NCBI GenBank assembly: GCA_964370605.1
Contig: CAYJJX010000020.1
Coordinates: forward strand, 1 to 49,933
DNA from: CAYJBH01 sp964370605
Lineage (GTDB): Bacteria > Bacillota > Clostridia > Oscillospirales > Ruminococcaceae
Reading direction: 5' to 3'
Length of the DNA stretch: 49,933 bases
Each line of letters begins with the position of its first letter. The stretch's first letter is position 1. A program made the translations under genes and the position numbers. Shown in pieces: positions 8,030 to 16,885 of the stretch. The notes beneath the pieces were generated by a model. It did not search any database. It was not told where the DNA came from and saw only the letters and a list, made by a program, of their open reading frames with translations.

Positions 8030-8986
8030 TTGAACAGCGAATATGAAAAAATTGTGCATGCATTTGATAAACTCGGTGGTACACTATGCCTACAAGACAT
8101 GTGCTTTGAACTTATATTTTGCCACTACCATGATGAATACAACAAACCTGAATCTAATTACCACTCGCATTCTTTTTTTGAAATCCATATTATGCTTGAT
8201 GGTAAATGTCTGCAAAATTCAAAGGTCGACAACTATACCACCTATGAAAAAGACGAATTTTGGATAATTTACCCCAATATTGTGCATTCGAGAACAAAGG
8301 TATTACAGTCAACATATCGAGAAATCACAATTGCATTTAATCTATACAAAATGGAAAACGGCGTTAAGAAAAATGTCTTCCCACCCTTGAAAAAGGATGA
8401 ATTCAGTCGAGGATACATAACTTATAAAATAGCGGACTTAATAAACAAAATCATTTCTAATGCGCTCCATGAGAATGATTTTACTCATAATAAATTATTC
8501 ATGCTGTTCAATATTCTGGCACTTGAATTTTTCGAGCTGGTAGATGAGCGAAACAATGAAATGTTGCCACAAACCACCGACGTCTTTGATGATAAAGTTC
8601 AAAATATTTGTTTGTTCATATCAGATAATTTGCAATATAAATTGACCGCGGATGATATCAGCGAAACCTTCGGACTGAGCACCCGCCAGCTCGACAGAAT
8701 TTTCCAGAGCAAATTCAAAACTACACTTTCCCAATACATTAAACTGCAAAAATATATTTATAGCAAAAAACTTCTTGAAATAACAAATCTTTCAATCGAA
8801 AACATCGCTTTCAGAATCGGCTTCGATCAAACCTTCTCTTTTTCACGCTTTTTCGCTTCATTTTATGGCAGCACACCCAGCGACTATAGAAAAATGTATA
8901 AAAAAAATACTGCTGACGACAGTTTTTACTCCGTTACAAGCTCTAGTAAGCAGAATTCAAAAGATCCACCCAAAGGAACATCATGA
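8030..8986 (+). CDS. AraC-family transcription regulator
   Basis: About 318 residues. An N-terminal cupin-like sensing half contains the HSHSFFEIHIMLDG pattern typical of AraC ligand domains. The C-terminal half has two helix-turn-helix units: the first around LTADDISETFGLSTRQLDRIF and the second around SIENIAFRIGFDQTFSFSRFF, followed by the family signature ending in TPSDYRK. AGAGG at 8018-8022 is seven bases before a TTG at 8030 but only one base before an ATG at 8024, so the TTG is preferred. It is divergent from the sugar operon, which it probably controls. Its stop overlaps the next gene's ATG (ATGA), so the two are translationally coupled. Confidence 0.88.
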   Translation: MNSEYEKIVHAFDKLGGTLCLQDMCFELIFCHYHDEYNKPESNYHSHSFFEIHIMLDGKCLQNSKVDNYTTYEKDEFWIIYPNIVHSRTKVLQSTYREITIAFNLYKMENGVKKNVFPPLKKDEFSRGYITYKIADLINKIISNALHENDFTHNKLFMLFNILALEFFELVDERNNEMLPQTTDVFDDKVQNICLFISDNLQYKLTADDISETFGLSTRQLDRIFQSKFKTTLSQYIKLQKYIYSKKLLEITNLSIENIAFRIGFDQTFSFSRFFASFYGSTPSDYRKMYKKNTADDSFYSVTSSSKQNSKDPPKGTS

Positions 8987-10077
8987 AAGATTACACATTA
9001 CGAAATCACATACCAATTTCCGGCCCTGCGACACGCGAACCTTGTGACGGTACCGAGGGTTCCCTGCGTGTATCGCTTGGCTTCGTGCCGAAATTTTTCC
9101 ACGACAAACTCGGTGTCGATTTTTCACACAAATGGCACAATGATCCCGTTTATCGCTACGAAACACTCGTCGAAATGAAGACATGTTTGAATGAATGTTT
9201 TCCCGACGTCCCATATTTTGTGCCGAAGTTTGAAAACGGCATCGAGAGCACAAGCGGTACAATTTCGGCCGTCTATGGCATACAGACAATTCCGTCACTC
9301 TATGGCATTGAAATGATCTATGCAAAAGACGATTGGCCAAACAGCAAAAACGGGCAACTCATTCCAAAAGAAGAGCTTGAAAATCTCTCACCCATTGATT
9401 TGCAGTCGGCACCTACCTTTCAAAATTTAATGTCACAAATGGATACCATCGAGCAAAAATACGGAAAAATCAATGGATATCTGAACTATCAAGGAATACT
9501 CAATATCGCATTCAAACTAAGGGGTGCCGATATTTTCACCGACATGCTTGACGAACCCGAATTCGCCAAATTCCTTTTCGCCCACATTGCCGACACGATT
9601 ATGCGCACTTCAAAAGCCATACAAGCTAGACAGAGAAGCTCCGGTTTTGAAGTAGACTTGCTGTCAATGAGCAACTGCGTAATGAACATGGTGTCCCCCG
9701 ATATGTACGATGAGTTTATTAAACCCCTTGACAAAATGCTCTCTACAGAATATCAACGTTTTGGCATCCACACCTGCAACTGGAATATTACACCCTATAT
9801 CGACAGGCTCTCCGACATTGAAAAGTTGGGATATATCGACATGGGAATGATTTCTGACATGAAAAAGGTTCGCGAAGTGTTCCCCCATTCACGGCGAGCA
9901 GTTCTGTACACTCCCATTTCGCTACAAGACAAAAGCATGGATGAAATTGCTAAAGATATTCAAAAAATCTATGACGAGCTTGCCCCTTGTGATTTAGTCA
10001 TGGCCGACATAACTGCCGATACGCCGATCGAAAAAGTAAACGAGTTTTTAGCGCTGGCAGACAGTATTTCGACCTGA
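8983..10077 (+). CDS. MtaA/UroD-family protein with a zinc-type methyltransferase site
   Basis: 364 residues in the uroporphyrinogen-decarboxylase-like fold. It keeps the H-x-C pair (His263, Cys265 in GIHTCNW) and a third Cys336 followed by an ADTP segment. This is the arrangement of zinc ligands in MtaA/CmuA-type corrinoid methyltransferases and is not found in true UroD. It may therefore move a methyl group from or to a corrinoid or thiol. No corrinoid protein is encoded nearby. It overlaps the AraC gene by four bases (ATGA), so it belongs to the regulator's transcript. A role in demethylating a methylated sugar is a guess. Confidence 0.75.
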   Translation: MKDYTLRNHIPISGPATREPCDGTEGSLRVSLGFVPKFFHDKLGVDFSHKWHNDPVYRYETLVEMKTCLNECFPDVPYFVPKFENGIESTSGTISAVYGIQTIPSLYGIEMIYAKDDWPNSKNGQLIPKEELENLSPIDLQSAPTFQNLMSQMDTIEQKYGKINGYLNYQGILNIAFKLRGADIFTDMLDEPEFAKFLFAHIADTIMRTSKAIQARQRSSGFEVDLLSMSNCVMNMVSPDMYDEFIKPLDKMLSTEYQRFGIHTCNWNITPYIDRLSDIEKLGYIDMGMISDMKKVREVFPHSRRAVLYTPISLQDKSMDEIAKDIQKIYDELAPCDLVMADITADTPIEKVNEFLALADSIST

Positions 10078-10095
10078 ATCCCACCATGCAGCCTA

Positions 10096-10276
10096 TTAGT
10101 CGACGCATAGCAAATCATCTATAGCGTCAACTTTTGCATCCGTATTATCAAACTCGAACAATATCTTACAATTTGAACATTTTGCAAAAGAAGCTTTGTC
10201 TAACCAGTCTTTTTTTGCACTCCAAAAACCAAAAACTCTAAGGTGCTCACCATGACAGAAAGAAAACTAAAACCCG
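10096..10276 (-). pseudogene. C-terminal remnant of a zinc-ribbon-like protein
   Basis: Read on the minus strand there is an open frame of about 60 codons ending in TAA (10098-10096). It is protein-like, with a HLRVFGFWSAKKDW stretch, a CSNC pair and an acidic tail ending LLCVD. It has no start codon: an in-frame TAG lies at its upstream edge, and its 5' end overlaps the start of the DUF1653 gene on the other strand. The best reading is a truncated gene end left by a rearrangement. The family is not recognised, and chance is possible. Confidence 0.35.
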
Positions 10277-10470
10277 GCAAGTATATTCATTTCAAAGGCA
10301 ATGAGTATGAACTGCTTTATACCGCTAGGCATAGTGAAACTTTAGAAGAGATGGTCGTCTACAAAGCTCTTTATGGAGATCAAGGCATCTGGGTGCGACC
10401 GGCTTCTATGTGGAGCGAAGTTGTCGTGCGAGACGGTAAGGAGATCGAGCGATTCACATACATAGAATAA
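10252..10470 (+). CDS. DUF1653 family protein
   Basis: 72 residues, the usual size of this small family. It shows the KPGKYIHFKGNEYELLYTAR pattern, a VVYKALYGD core and the WVRPASMW block that defines DUF1653. The family is widespread and of unknown function. The ATG at 10252 has AAGGTG six bases upstream; an in-frame GTG at 10243 lies within that site and was not used. The gene stands alone between a gene remnant and a bidirectional terminator. Confidence 0.88.
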   Translation: MTERKLKPGKYIHFKGNEYELLYTARHSETLEEMVVYKALYGDQGIWVRPASMWSEVVVRDGKEIERFTYIE

Positions 10471-10479
10471 ACTCGTATT

Positions 10480-10516
10480 AAAGCGGTGGATAGGACAGCC
10501 TTTCCACCGCTTTTTC
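10480..10516. terminator. bidirectional terminator between DUF1653 and the pilus operon
   Basis: AAAGCGGTGGA (10480-10490) pairs with 10503-10513. An inner AGG/CCT pair extends the stem after a T-T mismatch. A T run follows on the plus strand, and A-rich DNA on the other side gives a U run on the minus strand. It separates the convergent DUF1653 and sortase genes. Confidence 0.75.
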
Positions 10517-10523
10517 ATGTTTT

Positions 10524-11222
10524 TCATTCCTCTGTCGACTGTTCAACGCGCTCTCCTTGCACCAATAGTCGATGGGTATTGACGCCGTATGGCGTACAGG
10601 TAACCAAGGTGCAAAGATCTTCACCATCTTTGATAGCCAGCAAATGCGTTTCATCCGGAAGGACGACAGAAATGTTATAAACCTCGTAATAAAGCGCTTT
10701 TCCTGAAATATTAAGAATAAACAGATCCCCTGTTTCCAACCTGTCAATATCACCAAACATCTTTGCACTGCTAAGTCCACTGTGCCCGGTCAACACGGCA
10801 TGGTTCGAGGCGCCTCCGATCGGCAACGCGGTACTCTCGATATGGCCGATTCCAACCTGTAACACCGCTTCACCACTCCCATGATATATTGGCAATGAAG
10901 TTGCAAGTTTCGGAATCGATATGTATCCCATCATGCCATCTCCCCTATGATTCAGCGCCGAATTATAGAGCGCCAGTTCCTCTTCATTCGGCACAAATCC
11001 ATATCCCCCGGCCGCACGCACAATGTCGTTATACTGCTCTGCAACTATCGAGTTTTGTTCAAATCCATTTGATACCGACTGGATTTCAACCTCATAGTTT
11101 CTTATCAACTGCTGATGCTCTACCCTCACCACCCTGTCAGACAGGGTGGGGTAGAGTATGACAAAGGTACCTACCGCTAATGAAAGCGATGAAAGTATCG
11201 TCAGGACCTTTCGCCCTAGCAT
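10524..11222 (-). CDS. class C (pilin-polymerising) sortase
   Basis: 232 residues. One N-terminal membrane helix (about 7-24) is followed by the sortase barrel. The catalytic residues are His147 (TGHSG), Cys209 in TLVTCTPYGVNTHRLLVQG, and Arg218, the class C signature. It would link the pilin subunits and the adhesin through their LPxTG motifs. Two features are unusual for class C: no C-terminal membrane helix is present, as the protein ends shortly after the Arg strand, and no DPW/DPF-type lid is visible before the GYISIPK block. The ATG at 11222 has AGAGG nine bases upstream and overlaps the pilin stop by seven bases. Confidence 0.9.
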   Translation of the reverse strand: MLGRKVLTILSSLSLAVGTFVILYPTLSDRVVRVEHQQLIRNYEVEIQSVSNGFEQNSIVAEQYNDIVRAAGGYGFVPNEEELALYNSALNHRGDGMMGYISIPKLATSLPIYHGSGEAVLQVGIGHIESTALPIGGASNHAVLTGHSGLSSAKMFGDIDRLETGDLFILNISGKALYYEVYNISVVLPDETHLLAIKDGEDLCTLVTCTPYGVNTHRLLVQGERVEQSTEE

Positions 11223-12784
11223 TTTTTGTTGCCTCTTTGCATCAACAACACCATTGTGAATCCGATCAGCAATAACGTCACACCACAAACAGTGGCTACC
11301 ATAGCTGAACTACTTCCGGTGTCGGGAAGTCCTCTGTCTTGATAATTTATCACATCCAATACAGGCGCAATCGGAGTTGTCGAGTCGTTCACAAGCATTG
11401 TAGGATAGCCTGTCAACAGTTCTCCGGTTGTATCGTCATATTCCGCCAACAATTCAAAAGAGGTCGGGGTGGTCGTCAAAACATATCCATCGGGCGGAGT
11501 TATCTCATGCAAATAATACGTCGTATTGCTATTGAGACCGAGAATTGCAGCAGAGCCTGCGGTGATGGTTGTCGTCGTGCTGCCAACGTATCCACTCGGA
11601 GCTAAGGTGTATTCTGCTGTCGGGTCTTGAATAAATGACAATGCATTTGTCGGATTACCATCGATATCGGTGGTGAGTTGATCTTCAAGGGTCATAACAA
11701 ACTCCGCACCCTCCAGTTGCTCGGCGGAAGTGTTTGTCTTTATGAGCTGAATTTTAAAAGTCGAGCTCTGTGTCACACTAGTAGGCGTATTGCCAACCGA
11801 AAAAAGATCTTGAGGATCGTTGCTATAAGACAACACCGCATTGTTGTCGTTAGTGCCGTCAGGGTCAACCACTGCTCCCTCATTAAGATTTGCTGAAAAT
11901 TCGGCGACCAAGGTGTCGCCTGATGATACTAGCCCTGCATTTATTAGCGCCATAAGATCTATATCGAGTGTAAAACCATTAGCCGGCGCACCTGCTTCGG
12001 TGACGGTGAAATAGGTTGAATCGATGATTATTGTTCCGGAACCGGTTTCGGCTGTCATGCTGAGATCGTTATTGAAACTCAACCCTTCTGTCAGTGTGTC
12101 GGTTATAATATAGTCATAATCTGTGTAGCCGATTGTGGCCGGCACGGTGGTAGATATACGATAGGTGACATCATCACCGATGGCATGATCGGAATATCCT
12201 GTATAGTCACCCAGGTCATCATGGAAAACCTCTTTTTCCAGCTGAGGCACATCAAACTTCGGATTCACAACCGAGGTGGGATTTGTGACAGAAAGTGAAG
12301 CTAGAGCCGTAATTGGACTGTGATTGTCATTTCTTTCGCCACCACCGGTCACGAGGTGATAGCCTGCTATGGACAAATTGATATTTGCCTGCTGTCCCGA
12401 CGCGGTTCCACTTGCCGTCGGTGTCGGAGCCGGTGTCACGTCGATATGGTCATTGTACACGCTAGTAGAAAAATCATGCAGTTCTGCCGTCGTACGCTGA
12501 TCATCTCCGAGCCAGGTCAGCAACTCGGAACCGGAAATAGCCGTGCCGCCGGCCGGGGTATAGCTCACCGCAAGGCAGGTGACGGGATTGAACACGAATG
12601 CCCCGGGATTGCCCTGCACCGCTTCAAACAGAAGATACGCATTATAGGTGTTGTTGTGTATTGAGATCGATGGATTGGTGTTCACAACAGAGATACTGTA
12701 TCCGTTTGCAAAGGTAGGTATTGACAATGTCGCTGTGATCAAGATAGCCACCAGAATCGATGCTATCCTTTTTACTGTTTTCAT
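11216..12784 (-). CDS. LPxTG major pilin (SpaH/EbpB-like isopeptide-forming subunit)
   Basis: 522 residues. It has a Sec signal peptide (cleavage near residue 26, after TFA), Ig-like pilin domains, an E-box YYLHEITPPDGY (423-434, Glu427) for an intramolecular isopeptide bond, and a sorting signal LPDTG (486-490) followed by a hydrophobic segment and a basic tail. Lys176 in the NPKFDVP segment is in the place where the pilin-motif lysine is usually found. This is inferred, as the classical YPK motif is changed. AAGGAG precedes the ATG. The gene overlaps the adhesin upstream (ATGA) and the sortase downstream, so all three proteins are made from one coupled message. Confidence 0.88.
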   Translation of the reverse strand: MKTVKRIASILVAILITATLSIPTFANGYSISVVNTNPSISIHNNTYNAYLLFEAVQGNPGAFVFNPVTCLAVSYTPAGGTAISGSELLTWLGDDQRTTAELHDFSTSVYNDHIDVTPAPTPTASGTASGQQANINLSIAGYHLVTGGGERNDNHSPITALASLSVTNPTSVVNPKFDVPQLEKEVFHDDLGDYTGYSDHAIGDDVTYRISTTVPATIGYTDYDYIITDTLTEGLSFNNDLSMTAETGSGTIIIDSTYFTVTEAGAPANGFTLDIDLMALINAGLVSSGDTLVAEFSANLNEGAVVDPDGTNDNNAVLSYSNDPQDLFSVGNTPTSVTQSSTFKIQLIKTNTSAEQLEGAEFVMTLEDQLTTDIDGNPTNALSFIQDPTAEYTLAPSGYVGSTTTTITAGSAAILGLNSNTTYYLHEITPPDGYVLTTTPTSFELLAEYDDTTGELLTGYPTMLVNDSTTPIAPVLDVINYQDRGLPDTGSSSAMVATVCGVTLLLIGFTMVLLMQRGNKKC

Positions 12785-14610
12785 ATATTTCTCCTTAGTT
12801 GGTATAATAAGACAATTGAAATAAATATCGTTAAAAGTCCGATTGCCGTTGTCAACGCTGAATTGCCTCCCGTCGCAGGAAGCGTCACCGCTACGCCGCT
12901 TTTCATTCGATTGGTAATGGTTACGTCTGCATTTATGTCCTGCGTTATTGAGGTGTCAAAGTCGCCGCTCACATCACTACCCCATTGAAGCACCTGCTGT
13001 TCCTCTATCGTATAGACATATTCTAGCGGAAGTTGATCAAAGGTATGGCTGAAATTATTGGTAGCGTCAAGGGTTATCGGAGCGCCGTAAGGCGCACCGT
13101 CTTGTAGCAACTGCACCACCGCCGAATAACCGTCTGTGTCAAGTGCAAGGCCGTCGGAGTTTTGCCATACTTTATTCACGTCGATCGATATTTCGGTCTT
13201 TGGTGTAGGCAATTCTGCGACGAAGTCATCACGATGACTTTCTGCATTTATGTTTATGTCATTAGCTATTATCGTTCCGTTCAAATTTTGACTCGCCGTG
13301 AAACTTGCCGAAGGTGCCAACACACTCCCATGCAAAAGTGATGCGGTGATGGTGGTTCCTGAGTCCGGCAATAAATTGTAAAAATTCCATATGACTCTGC
13401 CGTTTACAAAGTTGTGCGTCTCGCTCGTCCCCTGATTAACGTTATCTACCGATATCAAGCTAATAGGCAACGAAAGCTGTGATACTCCGGCACAGTCGAC
13501 ATTTATCACTACGGCCGACCTATTACTACTTAAAAATCCTTTCACTCCAAGATATCGAAGTGTCGAAAGTTCGGCAGCCGTAATATTGAACACGCCACCC
13601 TCGCTCGAGTCGCTCAGCGTGATATAACTTTCGTCAACGCTTCCGCCTCCTGCATTGAGATTTTCTGTAATATTGTAATCAGGGTAGACACTGAGTGTGG
13701 CAGAAAGTGCCACTACCTGAGAGCGCACCGCCGCAAGGTCGATAAATAAGCCTGTTGAATCTTGCCAAACCGTCTTTGGTCGATCTAGTTTCCTGCCGTT
13801 TATAGCAATGGCGTTACCGTTATCCACAAACTCCGCGGTGTTGGATGAACCTACAGCCAAGACATGTGACACCGATGTGGCACTGCCTGAATTTACCTGC
13901 GCATAGTTCATAATGTAACTCAACTCGTCGCTAAGATTATTTGTTCCAAAATTCGCATTGGCATAGACGGTATTGGCTAAAATGTTGCCATTTGTATGTG
14001 CATTCAATCGCACCGTACCAAAGCCCACAACATGAAAGCTTCCTGCTGTACCAAGCGGATTTGCGCCGTTATAGTAAATTGTTGAGGTGAATTCTGACGG
14101 GGGTGGGCTCAATAAGATAGGTGCATTCAAAACATCCGGAAAATTGGACGCTAAATTTGTCGACTGTTGTACCACCGTCTCTAAATCGCCTGATTCACCG
14201 GCGCTCATTCCCTCCTTACTCTGCGATCCATCAGTATCGGTGTTTCCATTATCGTTACTGTCGATTGATGAACCATTGTCAAAAGACGACGCCACACTGC
14301 TCGACGACAAGTCGGTTGAACTGGCGGCGGTCGATGTCGACTCGTCAGAAGATGAGCCGAGTTCCGCGCTGTCGACAGATGAAGACGACTGCCCGTCGCT
14401 GCTTGACACGGAGGAATCGACAATGCTCGACCCTGACCCTTCCTGAGTGTTCGACGTTGCACTGCTTGAAGATGTTTGTGCTGACGAAGAAGTTGACAGT
14501 TCCTCCGAGATGCCCGCAACGTCAAGGAGTGTAGGGGTTGCAGAAGTTGTTGTAAAGAGCACCATTATCAATAGCAGTAAAAACAAAAAATGTCTCGTAT
14601 ATTTAATCAT
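12781..14610 (-). CDS. choice-of-anchor-A LPxTG adhesin with Ser-rich stalk
   Basis: 609 residues. A signal peptide is followed by a very Ser/Asp-rich low-complexity stretch (about 35-145). A choice-of-anchor-A domain comes next, starting around a GSFHVVGFGTVRLNAHTNGN block. A Cna-B-like domain near the C-terminus contains a VNKVWQNSDG strand. The sorting signal LPATGG starts at about 577 and is followed by a membrane helix and an RRN tail. It is probably the tip or accessory adhesin of the pilus. The ATG at 14610 has GAGG six bases before it and was preferred to one eight codons upstream without a ribosome site. The stalk may be O-glycosylated (inference). Confidence 0.85.
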   Translation of the reverse strand: MIKYTRHFLFLLLLIMVLFTTTSATPTLLDVAGISEELSTSSSAQTSSSSATSNTQEGSGSSIVDSSVSSSDGQSSSSVDSAELGSSSDESTSTAASSTDLSSSSVASSFDNGSSIDSNDNGNTDTDGSQSKEGMSAGESGDLETVVQQSTNLASNFPDVLNAPILLSPPPSEFTSTIYYNGANPLGTAGSFHVVGFGTVRLNAHTNGNILANTVYANANFGTNNLSDELSYIMNYAQVNSGSATSVSHVLAVGSSNTAEFVDNGNAIAINGRKLDRPKTVWQDSTGLFIDLAAVRSQVVALSATLSVYPDYNITENLNAGGGSVDESYITLSDSSEGGVFNITAAELSTLRYLGVKGFLSSNRSAVVINVDCAGVSQLSLPISLISVDNVNQGTSETHNFVNGRVIWNFYNLLPDSGTTITASLLHGSVLAPSASFTASQNLNGTIIANDININAESHRDDFVAELPTPKTEISIDVNKVWQNSDGLALDTDGYSAVVQLLQDGAPYGAPITLDATNNFSHTFDQLPLEYVYTIEEQQVLQWGSDVSGDFDTSITQDINADVTITNRMKSGVAVTLPATGGNSALTTAIGLLTIFISIVLLYQLRRNI

Positions 14611-14837
14611 TAGTTTCCTCAATGAGATGAACATCTTGATACATTTTATTCACTCTCATCAAGTGCGGTGAAATCGATCAGACAGGCATACGCCACACAT
14701 TTTTCGAACAACCGCTAAAACCGCCTTAAACAGTGCGTGAAACCCTCCAGTATTTTGTTTTCAGCCGACTAAATTATTTTGCTGACTTATTTTGAAAAAC
14801 TTTTATCGTAATTGAGATTAAGTCGTCGATTTGATAG
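14611..14837. other. divergent control region between the pilus operon and kduI
   Basis: The pilus operon must start here, but no convincing -35/-10 pair was found on the minus strand. Noted are short inverted repeats: TCAGC/GCTGA around 14762-14785 and CTTGAT/ATCAAG around 14634-14662. Either could be a regulator site. Nothing protein-coding is seen. Confidence 0.4.
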
Positions 14838-14866
14838 TTGACTAATACTAAGTTATGATTTATCAT
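14838..14866 (+). promoter_or_regulatory. sigma-A promoter of kduI-kduD
   Basis: TTGACT (14838-14843), a 17-base spacer and TATCAT (14861-14866). Transcription would begin near 14873, leaving a short leader with GGAG eight bases before the kduI ATG. Confidence 0.65.
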
Positions 14867-14896
14867 TGGTAAATAAGGAACATCGGAGAACACGAA

Positions 14897-15739
14897 ATGG
14901 ATATTCGCTATTCTGCAAACCAAAAGGATTTTAAACGCTACACCACCGAAGAGACTCGCTCGGAATTCCTGATCGAGAACCTCTATGTTGCAAACGAAGT
15001 GGTGAGCGTATACTCACATGTTGATCGCATGGTCACCCTCGGCTGCATGCCAACTGACAAATCGGTTAATATCGAACAGGGCATGGACTGCATGGCAAAC
15101 TTTGGCACAGGCTATTTCTTGGAGCGCCGTGAACTCGGCATCTTCAACCTCGGTGCAAACGGCAAAATCACCGTCGACGGCACCGAATATAAACTTGATA
15201 ACAAAGACTGTCTCTATGTTACAAAAGGTGCAAAAGAAATTATATTCGCGAGCGACGATGCCATAGCACCGGCAAAGTTTTATATGGTATCGGCACCGGC
15301 ACACATGAGCTACGAGACAAAATTACTCAGCATGTCAGATGCCGCAAAAAAACCTCTCGGCGACAACGCTACCGCTAACAAACGGGTCATCAACCAGTTT
15401 ATACACCCTGATGTTCTTCCGACATGTCAATTGACAATGGGATTGACCGTGCTGGACGCCGGAAACGTCTGGAACACCATGCCGGCACATACCCATGAAC
15501 GCAGAATGGAGATCTACACATATTTCGACCTACCGGAAGAGCACGTTGTGTTTCATCTTATGGGTGAAGGCACCGAAACACGCCATATAGTAATGAAAAA
15601 CGAGCAGGCTGTCATCAGCCCGTCTTGGAGCATACACAGCGGTTGTGGCACCACCAGTTACAGTTTTATCTGGGCTATGGGTGGCGAAAACCAGACTTTT
15701 GATGATATGGACACCATCAAGATGAACGAGATGAAGTAA
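14897..15739 (+). CDS. kduI: 5-dehydro-4-deoxy-D-glucuronate isomerase
   Basis: 280 residues, full length for KduI. This cupin enzyme isomerises 5-keto-4-deoxyuronate, produced from unsaturated uronates of pectin or glycosaminoglycans, to 2,5-diketo-3-deoxygluconate. The zinc ligands are all present: His198, His200, Glu205 and His247, offset by two from the E. coli enzyme. It is followed after 63 bases by kduD, the next step of the pathway. There is no lyase or kinase gene nearby, so KDG kinase and aldolase must lie elsewhere. Confidence 0.95.
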   Translation: MDIRYSANQKDFKRYTTEETRSEFLIENLYVANEVVSVYSHVDRMVTLGCMPTDKSVNIEQGMDCMANFGTGYFLERRELGIFNLGANGKITVDGTEYKLDNKDCLYVTKGAKEIIFASDDAIAPAKFYMVSAPAHMSYETKLLSMSDAAKKPLGDNATANKRVINQFIHPDVLPTCQLTMGLTVLDAGNVWNTMPAHTHERRMEIYTYFDLPEEHVVFHLMGEGTETRHIVMKNEQAVISPSWSIHSGCGTTSYSFIWAMGGENQTFDDMDTIKMNEMK

Positions 15740-15802
15740 GTAAAAAGCAGTTTGAAAACTAAACCGCAAAAGCGAACAAAGCATTGAGAAAGGAATATAA
15801 AA

Positions 15803-16591
15803 ATGTCAGATACACTAAAAGGAAAAGTTGCTCTCGTCACCGGCGCAAGCTACGGCATTGGTTTTGCCATCGCTTCTGCCTACGCAAAAGAGGGCGCCAC
15901 CGTCTGTTTCAACGACCTGTCACAAGAGAATGTTGACAAAGGCCTTGCAGCGTACAAAGAGATCGGCATCGAAGCCCATGGTTACGTCTGCAACGTATGT
16001 GACGAAGAAGGTGTCAATAATCTCGTAGCACAGATTGAAAAAGAGGTTGGCGTGATTGATATCCTCGTCAACAACGCAGGCATTATCAAGCGCATACCGA
16101 TGTGCGAGATGAGCGCAGAAGATTTCCGTCAGGTTATTGACGTCGATCTCAACGCTCCTTTCATCGTATCGAAGGCGGTTATCCCCTCCATGATCAAAAA
16201 AGGTCACGGCAAGATAATCAACGTCTGCTCCATGATGTCGGAACTTGGACGCGAAACAGTGTCTGCTTATGCGGCGGCAAAGGGCGGACTCAAAATGCTG
16301 ACCCGCAACATCTGTTCTGAATATGGTAGATTTAATATCCAGTGTAACGGCCTTGGCCCGGGATACATTGCGACACCCCAAACTGCGCCACTGCGCGAAA
16401 CTCAAGCGGACGGCAGTAGACACCCATTCGACCAGTTCATCATTGCAAAGACTCCTGCTGAGCGCTGGGGCACTGCCGAAGATCTTGCCGGCCCTGCGGT
16501 TTTCCTTGCCTCCGACGCTTCCAACTTCGTCAACGGACACATCCTTTATGTCGATGGCGGCATCCTTGCATATATCGGCAAACAGCCGTAA
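15803..16591 (+). CDS. kduD: 2-dehydro-3-deoxy-D-gluconate 5-dehydrogenase (SDR family)
   Basis: 262-residue short-chain dehydrogenase. It has the NAD(P) motif TGASYGIG (13-20), NNAG (90-93) and the catalytic triad Ser143, Tyr156 and Lys160 (YAAAK). KduD reduces 2,5-diketo-3-deoxygluconate to KDG. Close SDR relatives act as gluconate 5-dehydrogenases, but the position after kduI makes KduD the better call. AAAGGA lies eight bases before the ATG. A bidirectional terminator follows at 16776-16817. Confidence 0.88.
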   Translation: MSDTLKGKVALVTGASYGIGFAIASAYAKEGATVCFNDLSQENVDKGLAAYKEIGIEAHGYVCNVCDEEGVNNLVAQIEKEVGVIDILVNNAGIIKRIPMCEMSAEDFRQVIDVDLNAPFIVSKAVIPSMIKKGHGKIINVCSMMSELGRETVSAYAAAKGGLKMLTRNICSEYGRFNIQCNGLGPGYIATPQTAPLRETQADGSRHPFDQFIIAKTPAERWGTAEDLAGPAVFLASDASNFVNGHILYVDGGILAYIGKQP

Positions 16592-16775
16592 AATTCGGCC
16601 TAATAGTCGATCAATTGGAAAAACGCTACAGATTGCCAAGTAGAATTACTAATTATCAAGGCGAAGAACCATGGAATGATTTGTGCACTCACCGATTGAC
16701 ACAGGCGAAGAAAAGTGAACTTTATGCGGCAAGATGTGTTGGTTTTTAGGTTAATAGTCTATATTTATCAACAGC

Positions 16776-16820
16776 AAAACGGCAACGAGTAGCAGGGAAG
16801 CTATTCGTTGCCGTTTTATT
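16776..16820. terminator. 18-bp bidirectional terminator between kduD and nagZ
   Basis: AAAACGGCAACGAGTAGC (16776-16793) pairs with 16800-16817 with a single G-U pair. A-rich and T-rich flanks give U runs on both strands, as expected between convergent genes. Confidence 0.85.
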
Positions 16821-16885
16821 TTCTGGTATCATTTCTGAGCAAGCGCTATTTTCATCGCCATGCATACAGAATGAAATAGTGAGCT

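Noticed and set aside
8983..10077. Haem-pathway uroporphyrinogen decarboxylase (HemE)
   Set aside because: The zinc-ligand pattern is that of MtaA-type methyltransferases, and no other haem-synthesis genes are nearby.
14087..14534. Plus-strand frames of 119 and 137 residues opposite the adhesin's Ser-rich region
   Set aside because: They are mirror effects of the repetitive Ser/Asp codons on the other strand. The composition is low-complexity and there is no ribosome site.
16596..16750. Open frame of about 50 codons after kduD (with a NYQGEEPWNDL stretch)
   Set aside because: It looks somewhat protein-like but has no start or ribosome site and no recognised family, and an open run of this length is not rare by chance.
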